Positions 44,798-54,010 are shown, numbered from the stretch's first letter. The stretch is 64,000 bases of DNA from CAXXOK01 sp963664595 (GCA_963664595.2 CAXXOK010000005.1:39433-103432), one strand, 5' to 3'. Numbers and translations: made by a program. The notes: a model not told the origin generated them from the sequence alone.

Positions 44798-46834
44798 TCA
44801 CCATAGCACCAAATACCCCAGCATCAAAAACAGTCCGATGCAAAACAACAGCAGGCTGTAGCTCATGGACCGTTTCAGCCGCCGCATGGACTGGTTGATT
44901 TCCTCGTTGCTTGCCGCCATTACACAGCAGAAGTCCACCTCAACCGGTCGTTTCCTGCGCACGGTTTTATTGAGCAGCGAAACAATCCCGTTCAAAAAGC
45001 CGCCCACAGCAAAGGTAAACCGGTTGCTGCCGGGCATGGGCACATGCCAGGCGCGCATATGCAGCAGCGCCCGCCGGAGGCCTTTGATCAACAGCTCCGG
45101 CAGCGAGCCGATTGCCCAGCACACGGCGCAGGCGATCCCGGTCAGCCCTTTCAGCAGCGGCCGGTACACCTGTTCCTCCAAGTCCAGCCACGCGGGCTTG
45201 CGATCGATATAACGGGATATCCCTGCTGTCTTTTCGATCATCCAGCCGCGCACCACCAGCCCGTAGATCAACAGTCCGATCCCGATGGATTTTGCCGCGC
45301 CCAGCAGATTTTCGGCGGTAAACACCTGCACGGTTTCCGTTTCCGCCTGGATAAAACTCTCGCTCAGCCTGCCGACGCCCGCAAGAAACGCCTGGGGAAA
45401 CAGCCCCAGCGCCCACGGAACGGCGGCAAACCCGCATAGCATCACGGCGGACGGCCTGGTCAGGTAGGGTTTCCCCTCCGGCTGCCCGGCGGGGCGCTCC
45501 CAGAACAGGCAGATGTACAGCTTCAGCATGTACGCCACCGTCAACCCACCGGAGAGCAGAAACAGCCACTCCGCCGCGGTATACAGCCCCGCATGGCCGT
45601 GGAGCAGTTCAATATACTCCAGCAAACCCTCATGCAGCAGCGACTTGCTCACAAACCCGGAACCCAGCGGCACGCCGGTGATGCCGATCATGCCCGACAG
45701 GAAAATGAAGTGCAGCATCGGCTTGCCGCGTCCATACCCGCGGATATCGTTCAGGTTCAGGGCATGGGACCGCATGGCAGCCACGCCCGCGCACAGGAAC
45801 AGGATCAGCTTGAACAGCGAATGGTTGACCATGTGCAGCACGGCTCCCTGTGCCGCCAGCCCTCCCTGGTCACCCAGCAGCCCGTACAGCCCAACACCCA
45901 GCAAAATGAACCCAATCTGGCTCATGCTGGAGCAGGCGAGAATTCGCTTCATCTCCACGCTGAACAGCGCCAGCGCCGCGCCCCCCGCCATGGTAACGAC
46001 CCCGATCCAGAAGATCAGCATATGCCACGCGGGGATCCGCCATAAAAATTTCACGCTCAGCAGCAGAATACCGAACACCCCGGTTTTCAACAGCATCCCG
46101 GACAGCAGCGCGCTGGCCGGGGCGGGGGCCACGGGGTGCGCCCTGGGTAACCACACATGCAGGGGAAACGCGCCCGCCTTGGCCCCAAAGCCGATCAGCA
46201 TCAGCACGGCGGGCAGCAGCAATTGTTCCGCCGTGTATCCATCCACCGAAAACCCCGCGGAAAACCGCGCTGTGAGCAGCGGCAGGGGGAGCAGCAGCAT
46301 GCCAAGCATCAGGCACAGCCCGCCGATCACGGTGATCCACAGGTAGCTCTGCGCCGCGCGCATCGCTTCAGGCGTTTCCTCATGCGCCACCCACGGGTAA
46401 CTGGCCAGCGACATGACCTCGAAAAACACAATCGTCGTCAGTAATTGATCGGATAAAAACACCCCGATCACCGCTGATAGCGTGATCAGCGTGAAAAACA
46501 CGTAGCGCGGCACGCTGTGCTTTTTCTCAAAATACGCAAACGAAAACACCGTCGTCGCCAGCCACATCAGCGCCGCAATCCACGCGTACATCGCGCGGAA
46601 ACCGTCCGCCGCCAACGCAAGCCCCATCACGCAGAAACGCTCCCACACAAACACAGGCGCCTGCCCATGCGCCGCCTGCCATAACAGCCCCGTCAGCACG
46701 GCAAGTGTCGCCGCCGCCGCGATCAGCATGCAGGTCAGGGCAAAGCGCGCTTGCCTGCGTCCCGCACTGTACGCGGCAAACGCGCCCGCCGCCGGAAGGA
46801 CGACGGCCAGCAACAGCCAGTAGTTTCCCTGCAC
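44798..46834 (-). CDS. antiporter-like subunit 4, HyfB/NuoL type, with C-terminal extension
   Basis: A 678-residue paralog of subunit 5; the two are alike over nearly the whole length, including the C-terminal extension. Channel residues are E139, K219 and K250 (GFGAKAGAFPLHVWLP, LLKTGVFG) and the Lys in VNHSLFKLILFLCAG. It starts at GTG (46834) with AAGGAGGGG upstream. A tandem duplication explains the pair. Two such large subunits in one antiporter operon are unusual and suggest an extra ion-translocating arm. Confidence 0.85.
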   Translation of the reverse strand: MQGNYWLLLAVVLPAAGAFAAYSAGRRQARFALTCMLIAAAATLAVLTGLLWQAAHGQAPVFVWERFCVMGLALAADGFRAMYAWIAALMWLATTVFSFAYFEKKHSVPRYVFFTLITLSAVIGVFLSDQLLTTIVFFEVMSLASYPWVAHEETPEAMRAAQSYLWITVIGGLCLMLGMLLLPLPLLTARFSAGFSVDGYTAEQLLLPAVLMLIGFGAKAGAFPLHVWLPRAHPVAPAPASALLSGMLLKTGVFGILLLSVKFLWRIPAWHMLIFWIGVVTMAGGAALALFSVEMKRILACSSMSQIGFILLGVGLYGLLGDQGGLAAQGAVLHMVNHSLFKLILFLCAGVAAMRSHALNLNDIRGYGRGKPMLHFIFLSGMIGITGVPLGSGFVSKSLLHEGLLEYIELLHGHAGLYTAAEWLFLLSGGLTVAYMLKLYICLFWERPAGQPEGKPYLTRPSAVMLCGFAAVPWALGLFPQAFLAGVGRLSESFIQAETETVQVFTAENLLGAAKSIGIGLLIYGLVVRGWMIEKTAGISRYIDRKPAWLDLEEQVYRPLLKGLTGIACAVCWAIGSLPELLIKGLRRALLHMRAWHVPMPGSNRFTFAVGGFLNGIVSLLNKTVRRKRPVEVDFCCVMAASNEEINQSMRRLKRSMSYSLLLFCIGLFLMLGYLVLW

Positions 46835-46878
46835 GCACGCCCCTCCTTTCTCTATACCGGGGACCCGGAATCCGCCGG

Positions 46879-48321
46879 TTATAACTGCACAACCTGGGAT
46901 AGATAGTCCACCAGCGGCTTGGAGCCGATCACCAGCGCCAGCATCACCGCCACCAGCACAATAAACGGCAGCAGCATCTGCCAGCCCGGATCCTTGTTTT
47001 CAATCTTTCCATCCTCCAGCGGCAGCGCGAAGGCCGTTACCGCGGGCTTGAGCAGGTACGCCGCCGTAAGCCCAGCCGAGGTCAGCAGCACCACCACGCC
47101 CACGACGCCCACCACATGTCCGCTCTGGAAGGCTGCCGTAACCAGCGCCCACTTGCTCTGAAACCCGATGAACGGCGGAATGCCCACCAGCTCTACCGCG
47201 CAGAAGGTGAATACCGTCATCACGATGGGCATCTGCCGCCGAAGCCCCCGCAGCTGCTGCACATACTCCCGGCCTGTTTGCACCAAAATCGCGCCTGCAC
47301 AGCTGAACAGCGTCAGCTTGATCAGGCTGTGGAAGATCATGTGCATCAGCCCCGCCCGAAAGCCCAGCGGCGTCAGCAGCATCAGCCCGAACAGCATGTA
47401 GCTCAGGTTGGAGATCGTGGAATACGCCAGCCTGCGCTTCAGGTGCTGCTCGTGCACCGCCATGGAGCTGGCAAACAGGATGGTGAACACCGCAATGGCC
47501 ATGCACATCGTCTGCGCCCACGTGCCCGAGATCAGCGCCGGGCCGTAGATATAGTACGCCAGCCGCGCCACCGAGAATACGCCCGCGTTGACCACCGCCA
47601 CCGCGTGTAAAAGCGAGGTGACCGGCGTGGGCGCGACGGATGCCGTGGGCAGCCAGCCGTGCAGCGGAAACACCGCCGCCTTCACCCCAAAGCCCAGGAA
47701 GCCCAGCACGAACAACAGCAGCATCATCGTGTGCGGCGCTTCCGAAAGCGCGGGAATGCCGCCGTACACAAACGTGGTAGTATCGCAATAGGATAGCACA
47801 CCGATCATCGCCAGAAAGCCCAGCGAGGCCGCGCCCAGCGAGTAATACAGGTACTTGCGCCCCGCGTACATGCTGCGGGCGCTGAAGCCGTGCGCCACCA
47901 GAAACACTGTCGCCAGCGTAAGCGCTTCAAAGAAGAAAAACAGTGTAAACAGGTTCTCCGCCGCCGCGATGAGCAGCGCAATGGAATAGCTTAACAGGTA
48001 TTGGCCGAAAAACGAGTTCTCCCCGCCCTCATGCTCCATGTACTCAAAAGCGTACAGCATCGCCAGCGGCCACAGAAACGCGATCAGCCCCGCAAACACC
48101 GAGCCTAGCCCATCCAGCGAAAAGGCGATCGTCATGCGCGGGGTAAACTCCAGCAGCAGGTAGCTTGCCCCCGGCTGCACAAACAGCGCCAAGCCGACAA
48201 ACACCGAGGTGGCCAGCGTGGACAGGAAGCTGATCCAGCGGCGAATGCGCCGGCCCTTCCGGCCCCAGGTGAAAACCAGCGCGCTGCCCAGCAGCGGGAT
48301 GGCAAAGGCGATCAGTAACAT
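46879..48321 (-). CDS. antiporter-like subunit 3, MrpD/NuoM type, altered channel lysine
   Basis: A 480-residue, 14-helix protein of the NuoL/M/N-MrpA/D family. E132 (FFFEALTLAT) and K214 (GFGVKAAVFPLHGWLP) are conserved, and Lys is kept in IFHSLIKLTLFSC, but the helix-8 lysine is replaced by N245 (VVNAGVFS). In related proteins this lysine passes protons to the next half-channel, so this subunit may be a modified or structural member. It is joined to its neighbours with a nine-base spacing on the upstream side. Confidence 0.85.
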   Translation of the reverse strand: MLLIAFAIPLLGSALVFTWGRKGRRIRRWISFLSTLATSVFVGLALFVQPGASYLLLEFTPRMTIAFSLDGLGSVFAGLIAFLWPLAMLYAFEYMEHEGGENSFFGQYLLSYSIALLIAAAENLFTLFFFFEALTLATVFLVAHGFSARSMYAGRKYLYYSLGAASLGFLAMIGVLSYCDTTTFVYGGIPALSEAPHTMMLLLFVLGFLGFGVKAAVFPLHGWLPTASVAPTPVTSLLHAVAVVNAGVFSVARLAYYIYGPALISGTWAQTMCMAIAVFTILFASSMAVHEQHLKRRLAYSTISNLSYMLFGLMLLTPLGFRAGLMHMIFHSLIKLTLFSCAGAILVQTGREYVQQLRGLRRQMPIVMTVFTFCAVELVGIPPFIGFQSKWALVTAAFQSGHVVGVVGVVVLLTSAGLTAAYLLKPAVTAFALPLEDGKIENKDPGWQMLLPFIVLVAVMLALVIGSKPLVDYLSQVVQL

Positions 48322-48330
48322 GGCGTCCCC

Positions 48331-49785
48331 CTATAGCAGCGTTTGGGTGATGGTTTCAACAGCGTTTCGCAGCGGAACGGCGTACATGCCCAGCAGCAGC
48401 GTGAGCGCCGCCAGCAGGACGAGCGGAACCAGCATATCCACGGACACTTCCTTCGCCTCCAGCGTGTTTGCCTGCCGCCCGGGAAAGAACGCGTCAATCG
48501 ACACGGGAAAAATGTACCCGGCTGTAAGCAGCGCGCTGATCAGCAGCACCACAGGCCCCAGCCATGAAAACACGGGCATGCCGCTTTGTACCGCGCCCTG
48601 CGCCAGATACCACTTGCTCATAAACCCGCTCAGCGGCGGAATGCCCACCAGCCCGATGCCCGCCAGTGTAAAGCACCACATCGTCACCGGCATGCGCTTG
48701 CCCAGCCCCCGCATCTCGTCCACATTCAGGGTACCGGTCCGCACCATAATCGCACCCGCGCACAGGAACAGGCAGGTTTTCATTACACTGTGGAACACCG
48801 TGTGCAGCAGCGCGCCCGAGGTGGCTTCGCCGTTGAGTAAAAACAGTCCGAACAGGATATAGCTGATCTGCGATACCGTGGAGTACGCCAGCCTGCGCTT
48901 CAAATGCTTCTGCCGCAGGGCCTGCGCCGAGCCCATAAGCACCGTCAGCAGCGACAGCGACAGCAATACGGTTTGTACCCATGTGCCGCGCAGCACCTCC
49001 GGGCCCGCCGCGAAATAGAGGACACGAAAAATGCACAGCACGCCCGCCTTCACAATCACACCGGAGAGCACGGCGCTGGCAGGCGAGGGCGCGATGGGGT
49101 GCGCCGTGGGCAGCCATCCGTGCATGGGAAAAAGCCCCGCCTTGGTGCCAAACCCGATCATGCATACAAACAGGATCGGCAGCAATATCCACGGCTGATC
49201 CGCCAGCAGCGCCGGATCCAGCGAGCCACCGGCCACGAAGGTTTTCGAGGTGGTATGCAGCGTCAGGTAGATCACGCCCAGCAGCCCCATCATTGCGCCG
49301 GAGATGGAGTAGAGCATGTATTTGATGCCCGCCGCCACAGCCTCCTTGGTGCGGTCGAACAGCACCATGGGAAAGGAGCACAGCGTAAGGGTTTCAAAGC
49401 ACAGGTACATCGTCAGCAGCGAGCCCGCCATGCTCAGGCACAGCAGCGCAAACAGCGAGAAAAAATAAAACGCATAAAACCGCACGGGGTTTTCCAGATG
49501 CCGGAAGTAGCCGAACGAGAAAAACCCGGCCACCATAAATATACCGGAAAACAGCACCGCAAACAGACGGCCCGCACTGTCGCTGCGGAAGATAAACTGT
49601 ATCTCCGGTGCAATGGAAAACAGGGGCCGCATCCCGTCGCCGGTGAGCGCCAGCGCCACGACCGCCGCAAACGTCAGCACAAGCCCCGTGCCCGCGACCG
49701 CTGCCCGGAACCTGCGCATCACAAGGAAGCAGACCCCAAACAGCAGGGGAAGGGCCGGTACCATGATAAACAGGATGCTTTGCAT
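48331..49785 (-). CDS. antiporter-like subunit 2, MrpD/NuoN type
   Basis: A 484-residue, 14-helix protein with a full set of channel residues: E131 (LCFETLTLCS), K215 (GFGTKAGLFPMHGWLP), K246 (VIVKAGVL) and the Lys in VFHSVMKTCLFLCAG. AAAGGAG lies upstream of the ATG. It should conduct protons, or exchange them with sodium, as part of the Mrp/Mbh-like complex. Confidence 0.85.
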   Translation of the reverse strand: MQSILFIMVPALPLLFGVCFLVMRRFRAAVAGTGLVLTFAAVVALALTGDGMRPLFSIAPEIQFIFRSDSAGRLFAVLFSGIFMVAGFFSFGYFRHLENPVRFYAFYFFSLFALLCLSMAGSLLTMYLCFETLTLCSFPMVLFDRTKEAVAAGIKYMLYSISGAMMGLLGVIYLTLHTTSKTFVAGGSLDPALLADQPWILLPILFVCMIGFGTKAGLFPMHGWLPTAHPIAPSPASAVLSGVIVKAGVLCIFRVLYFAAGPEVLRGTWVQTVLLSLSLLTVLMGSAQALRQKHLKRRLAYSTVSQISYILFGLFLLNGEATSGALLHTVFHSVMKTCLFLCAGAIMVRTGTLNVDEMRGLGKRMPVTMWCFTLAGIGLVGIPPLSGFMSKWYLAQGAVQSGMPVFSWLGPVVLLISALLTAGYIFPVSIDAFFPGRQANTLEAKEVSVDMLVPLVLLAALTLLLGMYAVPLRNAVETITQTLL

Positions 49786-49801
49786 GAACGATGGTTCTCC
49801 T

Positions 49802-51295
49802 TTATGCGAAATTCAGAAGCCCGGTCGTAATGAAGTTGATGATATCTTTGGCGAAAAAGCCGATTCCCACGTTGATGAACGCGAACACGCTGAGCGTTGC
49901 GATGGTCAGCCGGGATTTTTGGAACGGCTGGCGGATGAACCCTTCGTTGGGTTTTCGATACAGTGTGAGCACCGTGTGCATAAAATAGAACGCATTCAGC
50001 AATGTAGAAAGCGCAAGCGCCGCCAGCAGTACAATCCGCGTGGTGCGGGTGGCAAACAGCGCGGCCTCGGCAAAGAAGATTTTGGAAAAGAACCCGCCGA
50101 AAATCGGGATGCCCACCATGCTCAGCGAGCCTATCGAAAACGCGATGCCGGGGATCACATAGCGGTAGCCAGCGCCGCGCAGGTCCTCAAACCGCTTGCT
50201 GTCGCCAGACGCATCCGACAGCGGAGACACGGATAAAAACAGCATACTCTTGCACAGCGCGTGCACAATCAGGTGAAACAGCGCCGCCGCCACGCCGATG
50301 GTGGAGCCCAGCCCGAGCCACGCAAACAGATAACCCATCTGCGATACGGAGCTGTACGCCACCATGCGCCGGATATCCAGGCAGCGAATCGCCCCGATGG
50401 AGCCCAGGATCATGGACAATACTCCCAGCGCCAGCAGCAGGTTGAGCGCCATGTCCGATTCGATCACGTCCATGCCGATCACGCGGTAGAAAATCTTCAC
50501 CAGCAAAAAGAAATACGCTTTGCTCACCACGCTGGACAGCACGGCGCTGGCCGCCGAGGTGGAATAGGCATAGGCGTCCGGCAGCCACATGTGGAACGGG
50601 AACACGCCGCATTTGATGGCGATGCCCGCAATGAACAGCCCGATGATGACCGAGATCGGCAGCGCGTATTCCCCGTTTTGCACGTGCTGGGCGATCACCA
50701 CGCGGATGTTTTCCATCAGCAGGTGGCCCGTAAGGTTGTAGGTCAGCGTGATGGCAATTAAAATCAGGCCCGAGCCGAGCAGGCTCAAAATCATATAGCG
50801 CATGGAGGCCACCATCGTGTGCCCCACCTGCCGCGCCATCATCAGCGCGCAGGATGCCAGCGCCAGAATCTCGATAAACACATAGGCGGTAAACAGGTCG
50901 TTGGTGTAGGTGAGCGTCAGCATACCCGCCATTACCAGATCGCACATCACATAGAAGAACACCTGTTTTTGCGGGTCGATCTGCCGCTGCAGCTTGTTCA
51001 TACCGCTGAGCTGGGATAAAAGCATTACCACGCTCAGCGCCAGCCCGATCACCGCCTCCAGCAGCCCCGCGCGCAGCTCGTTGCCCCATGGCGCGGGATA
51101 ATGCCCCATCATGTAGGTATAGCTGCCGTTAAACCCGATCATAAACTGTATAAACCAGATATGCAGGCAGGTTACGGCGCCCGCCAGCCCCATGCTCAGC
51201 CATTTGGCGGCGCGGCGCGGCAGCATCGGCGATACAATGGCTGCGATCATCGACAGCATAATTCCAAAAAACGGCACATTTTGAACCAACTGCAT
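49802..51295 (-). CDS. mrpD: antiporter-like subunit 1, MrpD type
   Basis: A 497-residue, 14-helix protein directly after MrpC, the position of MrpD or MbhH in known operons. Channel residues are E142 (FIEILALAS), K228 (GIAIKCGVFPFHMWLPDAY) and K259 (VVSKAYFF), with the Lys in HALCKSMLFL. It is the best candidate for the true MrpD. It starts two bases after the MrpC stop codon. Confidence 0.9.
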   Translation of the reverse strand: MQLVQNVPFFGIMLSMIAAIVSPMLPRRAAKWLSMGLAGAVTCLHIWFIQFMIGFNGSYTYMMGHYPAPWGNELRAGLLEAVIGLALSVVMLLSQLSGMNKLQRQIDPQKQVFFYVMCDLVMAGMLTLTYTNDLFTAYVFIEILALASCALMMARQVGHTMVASMRYMILSLLGSGLILIAITLTYNLTGHLLMENIRVVIAQHVQNGEYALPISVIIGLFIAGIAIKCGVFPFHMWLPDAYAYSTSAASAVLSSVVSKAYFFLLVKIFYRVIGMDVIESDMALNLLLALGVLSMILGSIGAIRCLDIRRMVAYSSVSQMGYLFAWLGLGSTIGVAAALFHLIVHALCKSMLFLSVSPLSDASGDSKRFEDLRGAGYRYVIPGIAFSIGSLSMVGIPIFGGFFSKIFFAEAALFATRTTRIVLLAALALSTLLNAFYFMHTVLTLYRKPNEGFIRQPFQKSRLTIATLSVFAFINVGIGFFAKDIINFITTGLLNFA

Positions 51296-51296
51296 G

Positions 51297-51680
51297 CTAC
51301 TGCTCTTCCCCCTTCATCATCAGGGTCATGCTGTCAATATCCAGGGTATGGTAGCGGCGGTACAGGCGGATGGTGAGCGCAAGCATGACCGCCGTAACGC
51401 TTACGGATACCACAATGCCCGTCAGCACCAGGCCCGCGGGCACGGGGTTGACATACCCGGCCGCCGCCTCCGCGCCCTCGGCCAGGATGGGCGCGCCGCG
51501 CTGGGCAATGAAGCCCTGCGAGGTGAGGAACAAAAACACGGCGGTATCCATGATGTTGAGCCCGATGATTTTCTTGATCAGGTTGTGGTGCAAAAGCAAC
51601 GTTGTAAACCCGATGCCGAACAGGAGAATGGCCACGGTAACATCCAGATGCTCCCACAGCAGTTTCAAAATACCGTCCAT
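51297..51680 (-). CDS. mrpC: MrpC/NuoK-type subunit
   Basis: A 127-residue, three-helix protein (helices near 12-30, 38-58 and 80-104). It has the NuoK/MrpC features IGLNIMDTAVFLF and a VNPVPAGLVLTGIVVSVSV block, the latter being strongly conserved in MrpC. The ATG overlaps the stop of the preceding gene (TGATG) and GGAGGAATT lies before it. Confidence 0.9.
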   Translation of the reverse strand: MDGILKLLWEHLDVTVAILLFGIGFTTLLLHHNLIKKIIGLNIMDTAVFLFLTSQGFIAQRGAPILAEGAEAAAGYVNPVPAGLVLTGIVVSVSVTAVMLALTIRLYRRYHTLDIDSMTLMMKGEEQ

Positions 51681-52681
51681 CAAATTCCTCCCTTGCGGAT
51701 CAGGGTGTAAAACGTGTACATGGTGCACATCACGACCAGCCCCACGCAGATGTTCAGCGGCAGGATGAACCCCGCCGAAAAGATATTGCCCAGCGTGCCG
51801 GGGGAAATGCCGCTTTCTATATGGTTGGCCCCTGTATAAAAGGAATAGCTTTTCAGCCCTGCATAGGTGAGCAATGAGCAGAACGTGATCCACCGGAAGG
51901 TTTTGTAGGTGAAAAACCGTTCGGTTTTCTGAAAGCCGAAGGCGTTGAGATATAAAATCAGCCCCGCGCCCATAATGGCCCCGCCGGAGAACCCGCCTCC
52001 GGGCGTTATGTGCCCGTTGAGCACCACATAAAAGCCGAACAGCAGCACGATGGGCACCAGGATGCGGGCGGCAAACTGCAGGATCTGGTCGTTTTTCGGC
52101 TCGTGGAACCGGTCCGCGTATTCCGCCTCATTCCAGCTCTTGGTAGGCTTGCCGTCCTTGGTATCGTTGAGCTTGAGCAAAAAGAGCACGCTGCAGGCGG
52201 CCGCAAACAGCACGGTGGATTCCCCGAAGGTATCAAAGGCGCGGTAATCCAGAATCATGCCCGTGACCATGTTCACGGCGCCCGTTTCCTCCGGGCCCCG
52301 CTCAATATACCGCTGGGACACCTCGTTGTTGTCGGGGTTGTTCGGGTTGCCGAACGGCGGCAGGGTGTTCACCGTCCACAGCAGGAACAGGATGATGCCC
52401 ACACAGGTGAACACCGCCAGTACCGTGTACAGCCGCTTTAAAATGCGCACCCCGGCGGAATGCGACCAGGTGTGGATCTGCTGGTACATTTCGCGTTCCT
52501 GATTATACGCCTGCTGCGCTTTCACCTCGCGCACCTTTTCCATCACGTCCAGCGCTTTGTTGGACGACCGGGTCAGCTCCTGCGGTTCCTCGCTGAGGGA
52601 GGCGATCATATCCTCATCCAGCGGGCTTTCGTCCCGTAAAAAACCGCGGCGAAGCGCGTTAATGATTTTTTTCATCGTCAT
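51680..52681 (-). CDS. MbhE-MrpB fusion subunit
   Basis: A 333-residue protein in three parts. Residues 1-80 are soluble and charged with a helix, not seen in either relative. Residues about 85-165 match MbhE, which is also the extreme C-terminal domain of MrpA (TLPPFGNP, YIERGPEETGAVN, DYRAFDTFGE). Residues about 200-333 are MrpB (VVLNGHITPGGGFSGGAIM). In Thermococcus Mbh operons these are separate genes (mbhE, mbhF). The start overlaps the DUF4040 gene by 23 bases. The extra N-terminus is the oddest part. Confidence 0.85.
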   Translation of the reverse strand: MTMKKIINALRRGFLRDESPLDEDMIASLSEEPQELTRSSNKALDVMEKVREVKAQQAYNQEREMYQQIHTWSHSAGVRILKRLYTVLAVFTCVGIILFLLWTVNTLPPFGNPNNPDNNEVSQRYIERGPEETGAVNMVTGMILDYRAFDTFGESTVLFAAACSVLFLLKLNDTKDGKPTKSWNEAEYADRFHEPKNDQILQFAARILVPIVLLFGFYVVLNGHITPGGGFSGGAIMGAGLILYLNAFGFQKTERFFTYKTFRWITFCSLLTYAGLKSYSFYTGANHIESGISPGTLGNIFSAGFILPLNICVGLVVMCTMYTFYTLIRKGGI

Positions 52682-52922
52682 TTTTCACCTTGATCGCATG
52701 GAGCTTCTTGAGGGTAATAAAGAACAGGATGCTCGTCACGCCCGCGCCCACGGCAGCCTCGGTGATTGCCAGATCGGGCGACTGCAGCAAAATCCACACG
52801 ATGCTCATCAGCAGGCTGTACGCCATGAAGATAATCACGGATACGAGCAGGTCCTTGGTAAGGCAGGTGGCAATGGCGCAGGAAAGCAGGAAACTCAGTA
52901 CGATCACCGTAAGCACATTCAT
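52659..52922 (-). CDS. MbhD/DUF4040-type subunit
   Basis: An 87-residue, three-helix protein with the family core SLLMSIVWILLQSPDLAITE and AAVGAGVTSILFF. This domain equals part of the MrpA C-terminus and the MbhD subunit of membrane hydrogenases, where its Glu contributes to the sodium or proton path. It overlaps the genes on both sides. Confidence 0.85.
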   Translation of the reverse strand: MNVLTVIVLSFLLSCAIATCLTKDLLVSVIIFMAYSLLMSIVWILLQSPDLAITEAAVGAGVTSILFFITLKKLHAIKVKNDDEKNH

Positions 52923-53242
52923 TTCTCCAGCACCTCCATATCATGGTCCAGGTGGGTATTGGTGGTCGCCTCCAGCCGGGCAATCAGGTGGCTGGCGGTG
53001 GGACTGGCAATCCATAAAAAGGCCATGGTCAGCCCGAACTTGAGCACAATCCAGCCATCCTGCGCGCTGATGCTCAGCCCCACCAGCAGCACAAACAGCC
53101 CCAGTGTGTCGCACATGGAGGCGGCATGGATACGGTTAAGCGCAATATGAAAGCGGTACTGCCCCAGCACGCTTAACGCCAGCACGCAAAGCCCGCCCAG
53201 CAGAAACAGTGCCGTAAGCCCGAAACGAATCCCTTCAATCAC
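52919..53242 (-). CDS. mrpG: MrpG-type subunit
   Basis: A 107-residue, three-helix protein with the MrpG signature GQYRFHIALNRIHAASMCDTL. It overlaps the next gene by four bases. MrpG is needed for assembly of the Mrp complex. Confidence 0.9.
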   Translation of the reverse strand: MIEGIRFGLTALFLLGGLCVLALSVLGQYRFHIALNRIHAASMCDTLGLFVLLVGLSISAQDGWIVLKFGLTMAFLWIASPTASHLIARLEATTNTHLDHDMEVLEK

Positions 53243-53540
53243 GTTTCGTCCCCTCCTTTTCCAGCTTCTCCATCGCCACGCCCAGGTACACCTTGCACAG
53301 CACCACCACGGCCAGAAAACCGATCATCGCGTAGATCAGCGCCACATCCGCCAGATAGCCCTCGTGCAGCATCAGCGCCAGCACGCAGATCATCGACAGC
53401 GTCAGCGTGCAGATCATGTTGATGGCGATAATGCGGTTGGCGATACCGGGGCCGCGCACCGCGCGCTCCAGGCACAAAAGCGTCATCAGGCTCAGCACGA
53501 TCAGCACGATGGTATACAGGGTATGGTAGGCTTCCTGCAT
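53235..53540 (-). CDS. mrpF: MrpF-type subunit
   Basis: A 101-residue, three-helix protein with the MrpF features RAVRGPGIANRIIAINMI and VALIYAMIGFL (the acidic residue of the middle helix is in YLADVALIYA). GGAGGGATAACC precedes the ATG. It overlaps MrpG by eight bases. Confidence 0.9.
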   Translation of the reverse strand: MQEAYHTLYTIVLIVLSLMTLLCLERAVRGPGIANRIIAINMICTLTLSMICVLALMLHEGYLADVALIYAMIGFLAVVVLCKVYLGVAMEKLEKEGTKRD

Positions 53541-53542
53541 GG

Positions 53543-54010
53543 TTATCCCTCCAAACGTTCCAGCTTCAGCAGCCGTTGCTGGAACACCAAGTCTTCTATT
53601 CCCTCGGCAAAAATGGAATCCAGGCAATGCACGGTCAGCCTGTCTCCCTCGCAGAACACCGAGATGGTGCCGGGGGTCAGGGTGATGGAGTTGGCCAGCA
53701 CGCTGCGCCCGAAGGTGGTTGCAAGCGGCGTGCGGAACGTGATCAGCTGGGGTTTTACCTGATAGTGCGGATTGATCACGATGCGCGTTACCATGAAGCT
53801 GGCCTTTGCGATTTCATAGATCAGTAGCACCAGATAGCCAAGCGCCTGCGGCAGCCTGCGCAGGACGCGGAGCTCGTTCCTCAGGCTGTAGTTTAAAAAT
53901 TTGGCGCAAAACCAATACAACGCCGCCGTGATCACAATCCCGATCACGGCGATCTCCGGGGTGATGCGGCCGTTGAACGCAATCCATAGCAGAAAAAGCG
54001 CTGTAAGCAT
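53543..54010 (-). CDS. mrpE: MrpE-type subunit, first gene of the operon
   Basis: A 155-residue protein with two N-terminal helices and a soluble beta-rich part. Family marks are LLIYEIAKASFMVTRIVINP and NSITLTPGTISV. The ATG at 54010 is chosen since GGAGG lies five bases before it. Gene order E-F-G-DUF4040-(MbhE-B)-C-D follows the Mbh layout and differs from classical Mrp A-to-G order. Confidence 0.9.
   Translation of the reverse strand: MLTALFLLWIAFNGRITPEIAVIGIVITAALYWFCAKFLNYSLRNELRVLRRLPQALGYLVLLIYEIAKASFMVTRIVINPHYQVKPQLITFRTPLATTFGRSVLANSITLTPGTISVFCEGDRLTVHCLDSIFAEGIEDLVFQQRLLKLERLEG

Noticed and set aside
49802..51295. Assignment of the cluster to respiratory complex I
   Set aside because: The small subunits are of Mrp/Mbh type (E, F, G, DUF4040, B) and no quinone- or NADH-site subunits are present.
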